Shown here: one piece after another, positions 16,228-25,565 of the stretch
Numbering within the stretch: the stretch's first letter is position 1
Layout: each line of letters opens with the position of its first letter
DNA from: an uncultured Chloroflexales bacterium
GTDB taxonomy: Bacteria; Chloroflexota; Chloroflexia; Chloroflexales; Chloroflexaceae
Assembly (NCBI GenBank): GCA_937902315.1
Contig: CALGUG010000056.1
Location: 1 to 64,000, forward strand
DNA length: 64,000 nucleotides
Reading direction: 5' to 3'
Notes under the pieces: model-generated
The model's input: only the letters and a program-made list of their open reading frames with translations
Told to the model about the DNA's origin: nothing
Databases searched by the model: none
Made by a program: the position numbers and the translations under genes

Positions 16228-16935
16228 ATGTATTTTATGTCAAGAAAAACACTGTTCTTAGCTCTTGGCTTACTGCTCAGCCTGATTCTGCTAGCCAGTC
16301 TGGTCGATCTGTTTGGACCTAACACGCCGCCAGCCTCGACCAATGTTTTGCCGCACCTGCTGCGACGCTCGTTTAGCATCCATATATTCGAGCCGCTCAG
16401 CGGAGATCGACCGCCACCACCGCGCTTCGGCCACGATCTGCCGCGCACAAGTTTGGCACTAGCGGGCGCTGCCAGCTTGATCGGCTATGGACTGATTCTG
16501 TGGTATTGCGTGCCACAGCGCGCTAACAATCTGATCGATAAGCTGGCGATGAATCCAAAACAGGCCCTTCGTTTAGGCTTCATTGGCTTGGCACTCTCGA
16601 TCTTCTTAATAGCCCTGACGATTTTAGCGGCCATTTCGTTGATCGGGCTGCCGCTTGTGCCGTTCTTCAGCTTAGCAAGCGGACTGCTGCAGATCACCGC
16701 TGTCGTAGGCTTTGCCACAGCCATCGGCCAACAACTACGCCGCTTGATCGGCGATCCGATCGAGCATCGCATAAGTGATCTTATCGTTGGGGTGCTTGCG
16801 CTTATGTTACTAGCAACGATCCCTTGGGTCGGCATCCTGATCCTTCAGATCGCCTGTTTACTCGGGATCGGCGCACTCATCTCAACCCGTTTTGGGGAGC
16901 AATCCCCACATCAGCTCGATCTCTTCAAACGCTAA
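16228..16935 (+). CDS. Integral membrane protein, unknown function
   Basis: 235 residues with an N-terminal hydrophobic segment (LFLALGLLLSLILLASLV), a polar stretch of about 50 residues with a PPPPR run, then three or four further hydrophobic segments (SLIGYGLILWYCV; LGFIGLALSIFLIALTILAA; VGVLALMLLATIPWVGILIL). I recognise no family. The ATG at 16228 has GGGAGC 8 nt upstream. It lies 20 bp behind the anti-sigma gene and 15 to 66 bp before the adaptor gene, so it is probably part of the same operon. Confidence 0.7.
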   Translation: MYFMSRKTLFLALGLLLSLILLASLVDLFGPNTPPASTNVLPHLLRRSFSIHIFEPLSGDRPPPPRFGHDLPRTSLALAGAASLIGYGLILWYCVPQRANNLIDKLAMNPKQALRLGFIGLALSIFLIALTILAAISLIGLPLVPFFSLASGLLQITAVVGFATAIGQQLRRLIGDPIEHRISDLIVGVLALMLLATIPWVGILILQIACLLGIGALISTRFGEQSPHQLDLFKR

Positions 16936-17001
16936 ATCGAAGGGCGAGCTATGTCGTTAGACAGTGTGGAAGCATCTCTGCTTAGTGATCTAATCGAAAC
17001 C

Positions 17002-18864
17002 ATGAAAAAACTAGCTGGAATACTGACGATCGGCTTACTTGCACCGCTGATCGCAGCATGTGGAAACACACCTCAAGCACAAACGCAAAACGTACCCATG
17101 GAGGTACGCCAAGGGACGGTGCGTCAACAGATCAGCGGAAGTGGCACACTGCAAGCGGTTCGCGAAAGCTTTTTGAATTTTGTTACGACCGGAACAGTTG
17201 CCAGCGTAACCGTTAAAGAGGGCGATAGGGTCAAAAAAGGCGATGTCCTAGCATCGCTCGATACCAACGACCTCGATCTCCAGATCAAACAAGCCGAGGC
17301 GAACCTCAAAAGCGCCCAAGCCAATCTGGAAGATCTGAAAAACGGTCCGTCAGAGAGCGAAATCCGTAACGCCGAAGCCCAAGTCGAGGCCGCACAGATT
17401 CAGCTTCAACAAGTCAAAACGGGCAACGCGACCCCTAGCTCAATCGAAAGCGCACGCGCCAACCTGCGCGCAGCCGAAGCTGCCCTTCAAGCCTTGCGCA
17501 ACCCGGGACCCGACGAGCTAGCCGCCGCCGAGCTGCGCGTCAAAGAGGCCGCCAACAGCTTAGAAGCGACGCGCAACAGCGCTTCGGCCAGCAAAACTCA
17601 AGCCGAGATCGCACTTCAACAGGCGGTCGAAGCGTTAACACGCGCCCAGACCAGCTACGCCACGGCCAAGAGCGACTGGGAATACGTACAAGCGACGGGT
17701 AAAAGCCCCAATGCGGGTGATAACGCTGCCAAGCTGAGCGATTCGCAACGCGAGCAGTACTATTCGAGCTTTGTTCAGGCCGAGTCGTCGCTGCGCAGCG
17801 CCGAACTCTCGCTGCAAAATGCCCAGCTCAACTACGATAACGCTCGTCAGCAAGAGGTGCTCAACGTAACGAATGCCGAAAACGCCTTGGCTGAAGCTCA
17901 GCGTCAGCTCAAGCTGATTCAAATTCCGAGCGCGCGTGATATCGCCCAAGCCGAAGCTCAAGTAGCATCAGCGCGCTCTCAGTTGCAGCAGCTCACCAGC
18001 GGAGGCAGCAGCAGTGAGATCGCCTTGGCCGAAAACACTCTGAAACAGCGCCAAGCCGCTCTCGAAGATCTAAAGGTCGGCCCGAGCGAGGCCCAATTGG
18101 CCCAAGCCGATGCGGCTGTCGCCCAAGCCGAAGCCGCTTTGGCCCAAGCCCAACGCAACCGCGCCAACGCCGAGCTGGTCGCGCCTTTCGATGGCATCGT
18201 GGCCGCCGTCAACATCACGCTAGGCGATTCGAGCACCAGCAACGCATCGAATAACAACACTGCAAGCACAGCCGCGATCTATCTGATCGACACCAGCAGC
18301 TATCACGTCGATATGAGCATCAGCGAGGTCGACCTGGCTAAAGTCGAGGTCGGTCAGAAAGCCCAAGTCAGCATCGATGCCTTGCCCGGTCGCATCTTCC
18401 AAGGCACGCTAACCTATATCGCTCAAACACCAACCGTTGAACAAAACGTTACAACCTACAAAGCAGAAGTTGAGCTTGATGAAGTCGTACCCCAGATGCG
18501 GGTCGGCTTAAACGCCGCTGTCGTGATCGTCACCGCCGAAAAGAGCGATGTGGTAGTAGTGCCCAATATCGCCATTCGCAACGGACCGCAGGGTAGCTTT
18601 GTGATCTTACAACAGGGTGATCAAGAAATACCCACACCCGTTGAGTTAGGCATTCGCGGCGACTCGCAGACCGAAGTCATTTCGGGTCTCAAGGTCGGCG
18701 AGATCGTGCTGGTCTCGGTCTCAAGCAATGCGAACAGCAACTTCCGTCCTGGTATGGGCTTCCCAGGCATGGGTCCGGGCGGACCTCCCGGTGGTGGCGG
18801 CGGCCCCGGCGGTGGTGGCGGCGCACGCCCGGGCGGCGCTGCTCCTGCTGGTCCGAGCAGATAA
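17002..18864 (+). CDS. MacA/HlyD-like lipoprotein adaptor of an ABC export system
   Basis: An envelope adaptor that links a MacB-type permease to its substrate or outer partner. The N-terminus MKKLAGILTIGLLAPLIAAC is a lipoprotein signal with the lipidated Cys at 20. A biotinyl-lipoyl-like half (TVASVTVKEGDRVKKGDVLA) is followed by an unusually long coiled-coil hairpin of more than 300 Ala/Gln/Glu-rich residues, then the second lipoyl half (AELVAPFDGIVAAVNI), a beta-barrel and a Gly/Pro-rich tail. An in-frame ATG at 16951 has a fair GGGCGAG site but would bury the signal peptide, so I prefer 17002. The permease gene follows after 11 bp. Confidence 0.85.
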   Translation: MKKLAGILTIGLLAPLIAACGNTPQAQTQNVPMEVRQGTVRQQISGSGTLQAVRESFLNFVTTGTVASVTVKEGDRVKKGDVLASLDTNDLDLQIKQAEANLKSAQANLEDLKNGPSESEIRNAEAQVEAAQIQLQQVKTGNATPSSIESARANLRAAEAALQALRNPGPDELAAAELRVKEAANSLEATRNSASASKTQAEIALQQAVEALTRAQTSYATAKSDWEYVQATGKSPNAGDNAAKLSDSQREQYYSSFVQAESSLRSAELSLQNAQLNYDNARQQEVLNVTNAENALAEAQRQLKLIQIPSARDIAQAEAQVASARSQLQQLTSGGSSSEIALAENTLKQRQAALEDLKVGPSEAQLAQADAAVAQAEAALAQAQRNRANAELVAPFDGIVAAVNITLGDSSTSNASNNNTASTAAIYLIDTSSYHVDMSISEVDLAKVEVGQKAQVSIDALPGRIFQGTLTYIAQTPTVEQNVTTYKAEVELDEVVPQMRVGLNAAVVIVTAEKSDVVVVPNIAIRNGPQGSFVILQQGDQEIPTPVELGIRGDSQTEVISGLKVGEIVLVSVSSNANSNFRPGMGFPGMGPGGPPGGGGGPGGGGGARPGGAAPAGPSR

Positions 18865-18875
18865 GGAGCATTGCT

Positions 18876-20171
18876 ATGGCAAAAGCTCAATCGCGTCAAC
18901 ACAGTATGCCGCGCTTGCAGTTTAGCTTCTTCCCGCGCATGAGTCTCGGCGAGAGCCTGTGGATCGCACTCTCTAGCTTGCGCGCCAACATGCTGCGCAC
19001 CGTTTTGACCATGCTGGGCATCATCATCGGTGTGGCCTCGGTAGTTGCGCTGATCGCCATCGGCAACGGTGCAAACGCCTCGATCACCGAGCGCATCGCA
19101 AGCGCGGGCAGCAACCTGCTCACGGTTCAGCCGGGCCAAGCGGGCGGTTTTGGGCGTGCCAGCGTGCAAGCTCAATCGCTCACGGTTGCCGACGCCGAGG
19201 CGCTCGCCGAGCTACCCGGAATCGCCGCGATCGCGCCTGCCTTCCAAGGCAATGCCCAAATCGTAGCAGGTTCAAGCAATACCAACGCCCAAGTGATCGG
19301 CACAACCGCCGATTACTTCGCGATTCGCAATCTCGAGGTCGAGGAGGGAGAGCTTCTCACGGAAAGGCTGGTCGAAGAGATGAGCGACGTTGTGGTGATC
19401 GGCCACAATATTGCCGAGACTCTGTTCGGAGGCGCTCGCTTCGCGGTCGGCCAGACGATCCGCATCAACGGCAACATGTTCCAAGTGATCGGCGTGCTCG
19501 AAGAGCGCGGTCAAAGCCCGGGCGGCAACGTCGATCAGCAGGTCTTTGTGCCCCTGCGCGTGGCCCAGCTCAAGCTCTTCGGAGCGCGCCTCGCTGGCAG
19601 CGCCAGTCTGCGGGTCTCGAACATCAGCATTCAGGTCGCCGACGCCGAGCAGATCCCAATCGTCTCGGCCCTGATCTCGGCCACTATGCGCGATCGCCAC
19701 AACCTACGGCCCGACGGCAGTGCTGACGATTTCAACGTCTTCAACCAAGCCGATATCCTCGAAACACTTAATGAAACGACTGCGATTCTCACCGCTTTCT
19801 TGGGAGCTATCGCGGGCATTTCGCTCGTTGTGGGCGGTATCGGTGTAATGAATATTATGCTGGTATCGGTCACAGAACGCACTCGCGAGATCGGCCTGCG
19901 CAAAGCGGTCGGCGCGCGCCGCAGCGATATTCTGCAGCAGTTCTTGATCGAGGCGCTGGTGGTCAGTATCTTCGGCGGTATTTTGGGCGTGCTGCTCGGT
20001 ATCGGCGTCGCCTCGGCTGTGCGCATGACTGGCCTGCTCACACCCGTAATCTCGCTCTGGTCGATTCTCTTGGCCTTGGGCTGTTCGCTGGCCGTGGGCG
20101 TCTTCTTCGGGCTCTACCCCGCGCAACGAGCCGCGCGCCTGCGCCCCATCGAAGCGCTCCGCTACGACTAG
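18876..20171 (+). CDS. MacB/FtsX-family ABC permease
   Basis: A 431-residue permease of the mechanotransmission ABC class. An N-terminal helix (LRTVLTMLGIIIGVASVVALIAI) precedes a large external domain of about 220 residues (from NGANASI to the LNETTAILTAF region). Three C-terminal helices follow, around GGIGVMNIMLVSVTERTREI, VGARRSDILQQF and the last segment ending in YPAQRAARLRPIEAL, the standard FtsX ending. The ATG follows TAAGGAG, which contains the stop codon of the adaptor gene. Full-length MacB has an ATPase domain in front; here it is absent and no ATPase gene is nearby, so one must be supplied from elsewhere. Confidence 0.88.
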   Translation: MAKAQSRQHSMPRLQFSFFPRMSLGESLWIALSSLRANMLRTVLTMLGIIIGVASVVALIAIGNGANASITERIASAGSNLLTVQPGQAGGFGRASVQAQSLTVADAEALAELPGIAAIAPAFQGNAQIVAGSSNTNAQVIGTTADYFAIRNLEVEEGELLTERLVEEMSDVVVIGHNIAETLFGGARFAVGQTIRINGNMFQVIGVLEERGQSPGGNVDQQVFVPLRVAQLKLFGARLAGSASLRVSNISIQVADAEQIPIVSALISATMRDRHNLRPDGSADDFNVFNQADILETLNETTAILTAFLGAIAGISLVVGGIGVMNIMLVSVTERTREIGLRKAVGARRSDILQQFLIEALVVSIFGGILGVLLGIGVASAVRMTGLLTPVISLWSILLALGCSLAVGVFFGLYPAQRAARLRPIEALRYD

Positions 20172-20202
20172 CTAGACCATCTTCAGCCCTTCTATACGCA
20201 AC

Positions 20203-20239
20203 GAGGTATGGGAAGCACGTTTCCCATACCTCTGTTTTT
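20203..20239 (+). terminator. Intrinsic terminator of the sigma-to-permease operon
   Basis: GAGGTATGGGAA and TTCCCATACCTC form a 12-bp perfect stem with a 6-nt loop, followed by TGTTTTTT. Confidence 0.93.
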
Positions 20240-20246
20240 TATCTAT

Positions 20247-20656
20247 GCTCTAGCGGCAAGGTCTCTAGCTCCCATTCGTTCCTTGGCGCGTCCGCCTTCG
20301 GCTATCAAAAGGGCTAGCCCGCCCTCATCCCCAACCCTTCTCCCGCAATGCGGGAGAAGGGCGTCTGCCCTCCCGCTCATTCGCGATAGTCTCGACTGAC
20401 ATCCTTCGCACCAACCTTCCAGCCGCTTCGCAGCTTGCAGGTTTCGGACGGCTTTGGCAGCGAAGAGCGATGTTTAAACCTGTTAGGTGCGGGCACCTGG
20501 CAGGTCGCAGCGAAGGCGATGAAGGCGATGAAGGCAACGCAGGCAACGCAGGCAGCGCGCGATGACTTGAATGGAAGGACGACGACGTTATAGCCGTAGG
20601 CGGACGCGGTTAGGCCCGTCTTTAGGATAACGACCTTAACGCCAAAGTGAAAAGAA
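20247..20656. repeat. Composite of two inward-facing F1 arms with other repeats between
   Basis: The left arm (CTCTAGCGGCAAGGTCTCT, core at 20287-20305, minus) and the right arm (core at 20591-20608, plus, ending ACCTTAACGCCAAAG) are inverted copies. Between them lie a CCCTTCTCCCGC/GCGGGAGAAGGG palindrome (20336-20362), a GCACCTGGCAGGTCGCAGCG stretch and GATGAAGGC and GCAGGCAAC microrepeats. No gene is visible from 20240 to 20800. Confidence 0.7.
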
Positions 20657-20800
20657 GAACGCTTAGATTATTGAAGAGATGGGGTGGATTCAGGAGACAA
20701 TGAAACAAAATCGGCAGAGAGCGATTCTAAAGAGGAAAAGGAGTCAGTTAAGTAGAAAGTCTGTAACAAAGGTTCGAGAACTGAATACGTTAAACAAACC

Positions 20801-22369
20801 ATGACGAAAATTCCCCAAACTGCCCCTCATAGCTCCACAAACATGCGGATCGTCGCTGCACTGCTTCTCCTGCCCGTCCTCGCGATTACGTTCGCAAACC
20901 TCGTTCTGCCCACCCTTCTAACCATCAGGGCCAGCTTCTACGAGATCCAGATGATGAGCGATGCGTCGGAATTCGTCGGGCTCGCAAACTACAGCGAGCT
21001 TTTGCAGACGCCCGCTTTCTGGTCGGCCGCTGTACGTTTCTCTGTAGATACATTGATTCAAATAGTCATAGTTAGCCTTGTTCCGATCGTTGTAAGCATG
21101 ACTCTACGGCGCCAATCCAAGCCTATCAGCTCCACGCTGAATGCCTTCTTCTGTCTGCCGATCGCATTCTTCGTCCCCATCAGCGCCATGCTGCTCGTGT
21201 TTCTCAGCTATCGGCAATTCGGTCCAGGCTTGGTACTGTCTGTCCTCAAAGGCTTGTTGAGCCTTGGCATCGCCGCGAGCCTTGGCTGCTTTTGGTACGG
21301 CGCTGTCTGGCGCGCCGAGCAAGCCGCCGTTCCTCAAAATCGGCTGCGTTTTAGCGCTCTGCTAAGCTGGATCATCAGCATCTTGCTGGTCGCGAGCATC
21401 AATCTACAAAGCTTTCTGGGCGAATACCTCTTCAAACAAAGAGCTTCGTTCGGCTTGCTCTACCACGAACTCTTCTTCCAACTCTTTCGTTTCGGCACAG
21501 GCCAGGCGCTCGCCAGCCTGCTCATCATTCTGCTGGCGAGCCTAGGGCTAGCTGCCACGCTCTTGATCATCGTGAGCGATCTGCGCATCTTCCAGCTCGA
21601 TGCTAGGCCCGAACCGCAGAGCGATGCACGGCCTTCCGGCGTCGGCATCGTCGCCGCCGGGGCGATCTTGCTGCTCAGCCTCTGGCCGGTTTGGCTGCTG
21701 CTCGCCAAGCTGCCCGAAGCACAAAACAGCGCCGTCGAGCCCGCCCAAAACCTCGGCCTCATCGGGACACTTCTCAGCGCCAGCATCGGCACGCTGCTCC
21801 AACTGCTGCTCGCTTATCCTGCCGCGCTCGCGATCGGCGCACTGCGCCCCTTGGGCCGCCACAGCGAATGGCTCTTGCTGCTATTCGCGCCCTGGTTACT
21901 GGTCGGCCTGCTGCCGCTGCTCGGTCAGTACTACATGCTCAGCCTCCGTCTCGGCCTGCTGAGTAGCTGGCTCTCCTTCTTCTCGCCCATTATCGTCAAC
22001 GTCCCTCTGATCTTCCTCTTCACGCTCTTTTTCAAAGGCCAAGCCTGTAACGAGCGGGCCGACGCAGGCTTCTTCGAGCGCTTTATTCAGCCTTCGTGGC
22101 CTTTGTTGCTCGCAAGCGCGATTGTGCTCTTTCTGCTGGGCTGGCGGAGCGTTGTCTGGAATTTCATCACTGCCCACAGTTCCGAACACTGGAATATCCA
22201 GACCGCCCAACTGGCCGCGTTTCTGCGGGGCGGCAAGCCCGCGAGTGTGGTACAACTGCTGATCGATCACTTTGTGAAGCTTGAGCTGCCGATCAGCATC
22301 GTCGCCGCTCTCTGTTTGAGCTTGCTCAGCAACAAACTGCAGCGCTTGGCTGTGCGCAGCGGTCGCTAA
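20801..22369 (+). CDS. Double-length ABC sugar-permease-like membrane protein
   Basis: A 522-residue protein with about 12 hydrophobic segments. Its first 60 residues match the start of MalF/UgpA-type sugar permeases: LPTLLTIRASFYEIQ, then FVGLANYSELLQTPAFW. A second permease-like half starts near residue 285 (VGIVAAGAILLLSLWPVWLLL) and has a GTLLSASIGTLLQLLLAYPAALAIGAL stretch like a MalG core, so it looks like a MalF-MalG fusion. The cytoplasmic EAA loop that meets the ATPase is not obvious in either half. There is no binding protein or ATPase gene nearby and no good ribosome-binding site at the ATG (an internal ATG at 20843 is possible). It may be a degenerate transporter. Confidence 0.6.
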   Translation: MTKIPQTAPHSSTNMRIVAALLLLPVLAITFANLVLPTLLTIRASFYEIQMMSDASEFVGLANYSELLQTPAFWSAAVRFSVDTLIQIVIVSLVPIVVSMTLRRQSKPISSTLNAFFCLPIAFFVPISAMLLVFLSYRQFGPGLVLSVLKGLLSLGIAASLGCFWYGAVWRAEQAAVPQNRLRFSALLSWIISILLVASINLQSFLGEYLFKQRASFGLLYHELFFQLFRFGTGQALASLLIILLASLGLAATLLIIVSDLRIFQLDARPEPQSDARPSGVGIVAAGAILLLSLWPVWLLLAKLPEAQNSAVEPAQNLGLIGTLLSASIGTLLQLLLAYPAALAIGALRPLGRHSEWLLLLFAPWLLVGLLPLLGQYYMLSLRLGLLSSWLSFFSPIIVNVPLIFLFTLFFKGQACNERADAGFFERFIQPSWPLLLASAIVLFLLGWRSVVWNFITAHSSEHWNIQTAQLAAFLRGGKPASVVQLLIDHFVKLELPISIVAALCLSLLSNKLQRLAVRSGR

Positions 22370-22375
22370 ACACAT

Positions 22376-22412
22376 AGAGGAGGCTTGTTTGAGCGCAAGC
22401 CTCCTCTTTCTT
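22376..22412 (+). terminator. Intrinsic terminator
   Basis: AGAGGAGGCTTG and CAAGCCTCCTCT form a 12-bp stem with an 8-nt loop, followed by TTCTTC. It lies between two convergent genes. Confidence 0.85.
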
Positions 22413-22433
22413 CACCAGCTAGCCTGATTGACT

Positions 22434-22550
22434 TACGAAATCCGTTTGGTGCGACAGATAGACACGATCTCGTTTTGGCAGCCACCCGTTTATAGCCGTA
22501 GGCGGACGCGCTAGCAGTCGATTTTGGGCCAGAGACCTTACCGCCAAAGG
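22434..22550 (+). repeat. F1 repeat, truncated on the right
   Basis: Begins TTACGAAATCCGTTTGG and has the core at 22493-22510 and AGAGACCTTACCGCCAAAGG. It ends where the MFS gene stops. Confidence 0.65.
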
Positions 22551-22558
22551 TTAAACAA

Positions 22559-23776
22559 TCAACGGGATGCGCTATCCATTCTTTTGATCGGTTTGCTCAA
22601 CAGCAACAACAGCACACCAAAAAACGCCGCCAAACCGCTGACAACACCCACCCCTAGAAAGCCAAAACTGGCGATCGCCAAACCGCCCAAGCGCGCGCCC
22701 GTCGCCGAGCCGGAATAGGTGCAGAAGTAGTTGATCGACATGCCGGTGCTGCGGGCGTGAGCCGCGATTTCGGAAACGGTCGAAACTTGAGCCGCATAAC
22801 CGAAATAGAAGCTAAAGCCCAGAAAGGCCAGCCAAAGCGAGATCAGGGCGACACTGGGCAGATAGGGCATTGTGATCGTCACCAAGCCCATCAACAACAT
22901 GCCGATGCCGCTCACTTTGCGCGGCCCGATCGTATCGACCATGCGCCCGCCAACTTGACCGCCGATCGCATAACCGATGCCCAGTGCCAAGGTCGCTTGG
23001 CCGACTTGGGCCGGGCCTAAGCCAAAATCGTGCTGCAAATAGCTGCCGACATAGGTGTAACAGCCAAACATCGCCATCCATTGCAAAAACGAGATCAGAT
23101 AGGTGATCTGGGCCGGACGCTTGGCCAAAATCCCGCGAATGATCTCAAAGGTCTTGAGCTTCTCGACCGTCTGAGGGCGAGGCGGGTCGGCTGGCAGTTG
23201 AATAGCCACGATCAACATAATGACGATCGCCATCACGCCGAAGATCTCGAAGATCGCGCGCCAACCGAGATACTCTGCGATCAGGCCGCCCAAGGGCACG
23301 CCCGCCAAGAGCGCGACCGTGCCGGCCTGCATCACAAAGCCGGTCGCTCGCCCGCGCCGCTCGTAAGGGATGGTGTTGGCCACCAAGGCCCAGGTCGCGG
23401 GCATCGCCACCGCCGAGGCTAGGCCGCTCAGAGCGCGCACCGCGATCAAGATCGGGAAATTGGGCGCAAATCCCATACTGATCGTGCCGACTCCAAACAG
23501 CGTCAGGGCAACACAGATCGTGCGCTTGGGTCCGAAGCGGTCGCCCAGCGAGCCGAGCATCAGGGCCGCACAAGCGAACAGAATGCCATAGGCCGAAACC
23601 AACAAACCGGCCTGTTCGATGGTGATAGCAAAATGCGCCGCTAGCTGAGGCAGAATCGGCGCAAGAATATAGTTCATTATCACGATACTGAAGAAGGTTC
23701 CGCTCATCAGTATCATCACTAACCAATCTGAAGCGGTTGTGCTAGAACTGCGTTCTGAAAGATGTGAAGACGACAT
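22559..23776 (-). CDS. Major facilitator superfamily transporter
   Basis: A 405-residue secondary carrier with about 12 membrane segments. The MFS motif A between helices 2 and 3 is GSLGDRFGPKR, and the sequence IPYERRGRATGFVMQAG after helix 4 is typical of the drug:H+ antiporter-1 and related sugar-efflux groups. A weaker copy, GGRMVDTIGPRK, marks the second half. The ATG has GGAG 6 nt upstream. The gene stands 100 bp behind the nitroreductase gene on the same strand, with a terminator between. The substrate is unknown. Confidence 0.87.
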   Translation of the reverse strand: MSSSHLSERSSSTTASDWLVMILMSGTFFSIVIMNYILAPILPQLAAHFAITIEQAGLLVSAYGILFACAALMLGSLGDRFGPKRTICVALTLFGVGTISMGFAPNFPILIAVRALSGLASAVAMPATWALVANTIPYERRGRATGFVMQAGTVALLAGVPLGGLIAEYLGWRAIFEIFGVMAIVIMLIVAIQLPADPPRPQTVEKLKTFEIIRGILAKRPAQITYLISFLQWMAMFGCYTYVGSYLQHDFGLGPAQVGQATLALGIGYAIGGQVGGRMVDTIGPRKVSGIGMLLMGLVTITMPYLPSVALISLWLAFLGFSFYFGYAAQVSTVSEIAAHARSTGMSINYFCTYSGSATGARLGGLAIASFGFLGVGVVSGLAAFFGVLLLLLSKPIKRMDSASR

Positions 23777-23800
23777 GATCTACTCCAAAGCTAGCCAAAA

Positions 23801-23845
23801 AGAAAGACTCCTTTGTGTGATGACGCGCATCGTCACACAAAGGAG
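23801..23845 (-). terminator. Intrinsic terminator of the nitroreductase gene
   Basis: On the minus strand CTCCTTTGTGTGA and TCACACAAAGGAG pair around 12 nt, followed by TCTTTCTTTTT. Confidence 0.88.
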
Positions 23846-23876
23846 CTGCGAAATCTCTCAGATACGAGAAGCATCG

Positions 23877-24425
23877 CTACTGTTCTGAGTCCTTATTCGT
23901 ATCCCAACGTTCGCGATGCAGCAGTGTCTCAAGCGGTTTGCGACCCATATTTGCCAAAACCCGGCGCAAGGGTTGGCCTTCCACTTGAGGCTCAACGCCT
24001 TCGAGCGCATAACCAAAAGTCACGCAGTGCCGAACTTGGTAGTTCTCGGGCACTCCAAGGATCTCGCGTACACGCGCCTCGTCCGAGAGCGTCACCACAC
24101 ACGAGCCGACCCCCTCGGCCCATGCGGCGATCAACATATTCTGAATCGTGCGGCCCGCATCAAAATCAGCGAATCCACCGCCCGGCATAACAACAACCAC
24201 GGCGAATGCAGCCTGAGCCACATGGCTGGCATACTGGCCACAGCTCGCCAAGCGCTCAAGCGTCGCTCGCTCTTGCACTAACAGATAGCGCCAAGGCTGG
24301 GTGTTTTTTGCGCTGCCGGCCCAGCGTCCAGCATCCAAAATACGCAAAATGACCGCTTCATCGACCGGGCGATCCGCATATTGGCGTACCGAACGTACTC
24401 GCTTTATCGTATCTACAATCGACAC
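23877..24425 (-). CDS. Nitroreductase-family flavoprotein
   Basis: A 182-residue FMN enzyme that reduces nitro, quinone or enone compounds with NAD(P)H. The FMN-contact segments are present: RSVRQYADRPVD at the start, AGSAKNTQPW at 36-45, and GRTIQNMLIAAWAEGVGSC in the middle. The start is GTG 24425 with GAGGAG 5 nt upstream. It is monocistronic. The family has very mixed substrates, so the reaction in the cell is open. Confidence 0.85.
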   Translation of the reverse strand: MSIVDTIKRVRSVRQYADRPVDEAVILRILDAGRWAGSAKNTQPWRYLLVQERATLERLASCGQYASHVAQAAFAVVVVMPGGGFADFDAGRTIQNMLIAAWAEGVGSCVVTLSDEARVREILGVPENYQVRHCVTFGYALEGVEPQVEGQPLRRVLANMGRKPLETLLHRERWDTNKDSEQ

Positions 24426-24562
24426 GGCTTCTCCTCAAAACGACGCTTGTTTCTGTCGCACTCGAAAGCTATCCTCGACCTAGATTGTATCACCGATTCG
24501 CTTTGGCATTTCAGCCAGCAACATGAGCACGCCCAAAATGCTCATTTGTTAACAAATGCCCA

Positions 24563-24650
24563 CGCTGCCCATAGATTGGCGCAGAGGTCTCACCCTTCCA
24601 TTCGGCTTCTAGCGCGTCCGCCTACGGCTATCAACAGCTAGCGCAGAACA
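24563..24650 (-). repeat. F1 repeat, short copy
   Basis: Contains GATTGGCGCAGAGGTCTC, then the core in minus orientation at 24613-24631. The clear terminal inverted repeats are missing. Confidence 0.6.
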
Positions 24651-24685
24651 TGACTGGGCTAAAAGCTTCGCCCAAGCAAGGCCCA

Positions 24686-25483
24686 TCAGCGAATATCTAT
24701 CCCTACTCGATCAGCCACATAACAGATAAAGCGCTTGGTATCCTCAACAAAGGGCGAGATCGTAGCGTAATCGAGCGTTTGGCGCACCTCCCAAGCGCTC
24801 GCCAGCAAGGCGTGCCACTCGGCCGGCAGCGTCGCCATCGCCCAATCGAGCGCCTCCTTTTTCGAGACCACATCGCCCATCTTCACGGTATAGAGAATGC
24901 GGCAGAGCGTCAACACAATGTAGGAATGGTAACCTGCCGTCTCGGGCGTATTCCAAACCGCCTTTTCCAGCATCCATTTGGCCCAGCCCGCAAACGAACC
25001 CAAACTGGCGGCCCGCAGTTCGTCGCCGCTCACCTCGGCCAGCAGCGTTTCGGGGGCAGGGCCATACAAACGAATACCGCATTTGCGCAAAATATAGCGA
25101 TGCAAAACCCAAGAGCTATCGTGTTGCGTCCACTTCAAGCGTTCTTCTGCTCCGCGCTCTAGATTGGGGTGAAATGAATTGGCAGGGTCATAACGCCACA
25201 AAGCCGCTTGGGGAATATAGGAACCTTCGATCTGATCGGCCATGGGCTGGCCGCTCGTGCTCATACGCGCGTGCATGGCGCGCAAAGCCTCAAACTGCTC
25301 GGCATTGACCTCTTCGCGTAGCACCATAATAAAATCGATATCGCTGCTTTGGTCGAAGGCGCCATAGGCCAGCGAGCCATCGATATAAAAACCAACGATC
25401 TGATCGCCCAAAATGGCCCATGCCCCCTCAAAGATCTGCCTCATCAGATCGTCGACCAAAGGGTTTGATGTAGAAACAAGCAT
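24686..25483 (-). CDS. AadA-like nucleotidyltransferase with DUF4111-type tail
   Basis: The N-terminal 100 residues hold the minimal nucleotidyltransferase motif GSLAYGAFDQSSDIDFI, with the metal-binding SDID, as in aminoglycoside adenylyltransferases (ANT(3'')). The C-terminal helical part (LTLCRILYTVKMGDVVSKKEAL, then DWAMATLPAEWHALL) matches the substrate-binding region of that family. The product is 265 residues long. The ATG at 25483 with AGGGG 4 nt upstream is better supported than the in-frame ATG at 25513. It may modify aminoglycosides or another small molecule; resistance should not be assumed. Confidence 0.75.
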   Translation of the reverse strand: MLVSTSNPLVDDLMRQIFEGAWAILGDQIVGFYIDGSLAYGAFDQSSDIDFIMVLREEVNAEQFEALRAMHARMSTSGQPMADQIEGSYIPQAALWRYDPANSFHPNLERGAEERLKWTQHDSSWVLHRYILRKCGIRLYGPAPETLLAEVSGDELRAASLGSFAGWAKWMLEKAVWNTPETAGYHSYIVLTLCRILYTVKMGDVVSKKEALDWAMATLPAEWHALLASAWEVRQTLDYATISPFVEDTKRFICYVADRVGIDIR

Positions 25484-25565
25484 ATTGCCCCTGCTAGTAC
25501 ACTGCCAATTCAAAGCACATCTAGCTCATTCTAGCACCCTTTGTTGCTGCCTCTCCGGACATAAT

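Noticed and set aside
24686..25483. A true aminoglycoside resistance gene
   Set aside because: The nucleotidyltransferase motif is clear, but substrate cannot be told, there is no mobile resistance context, and many chromosomal homologues have other tasks.
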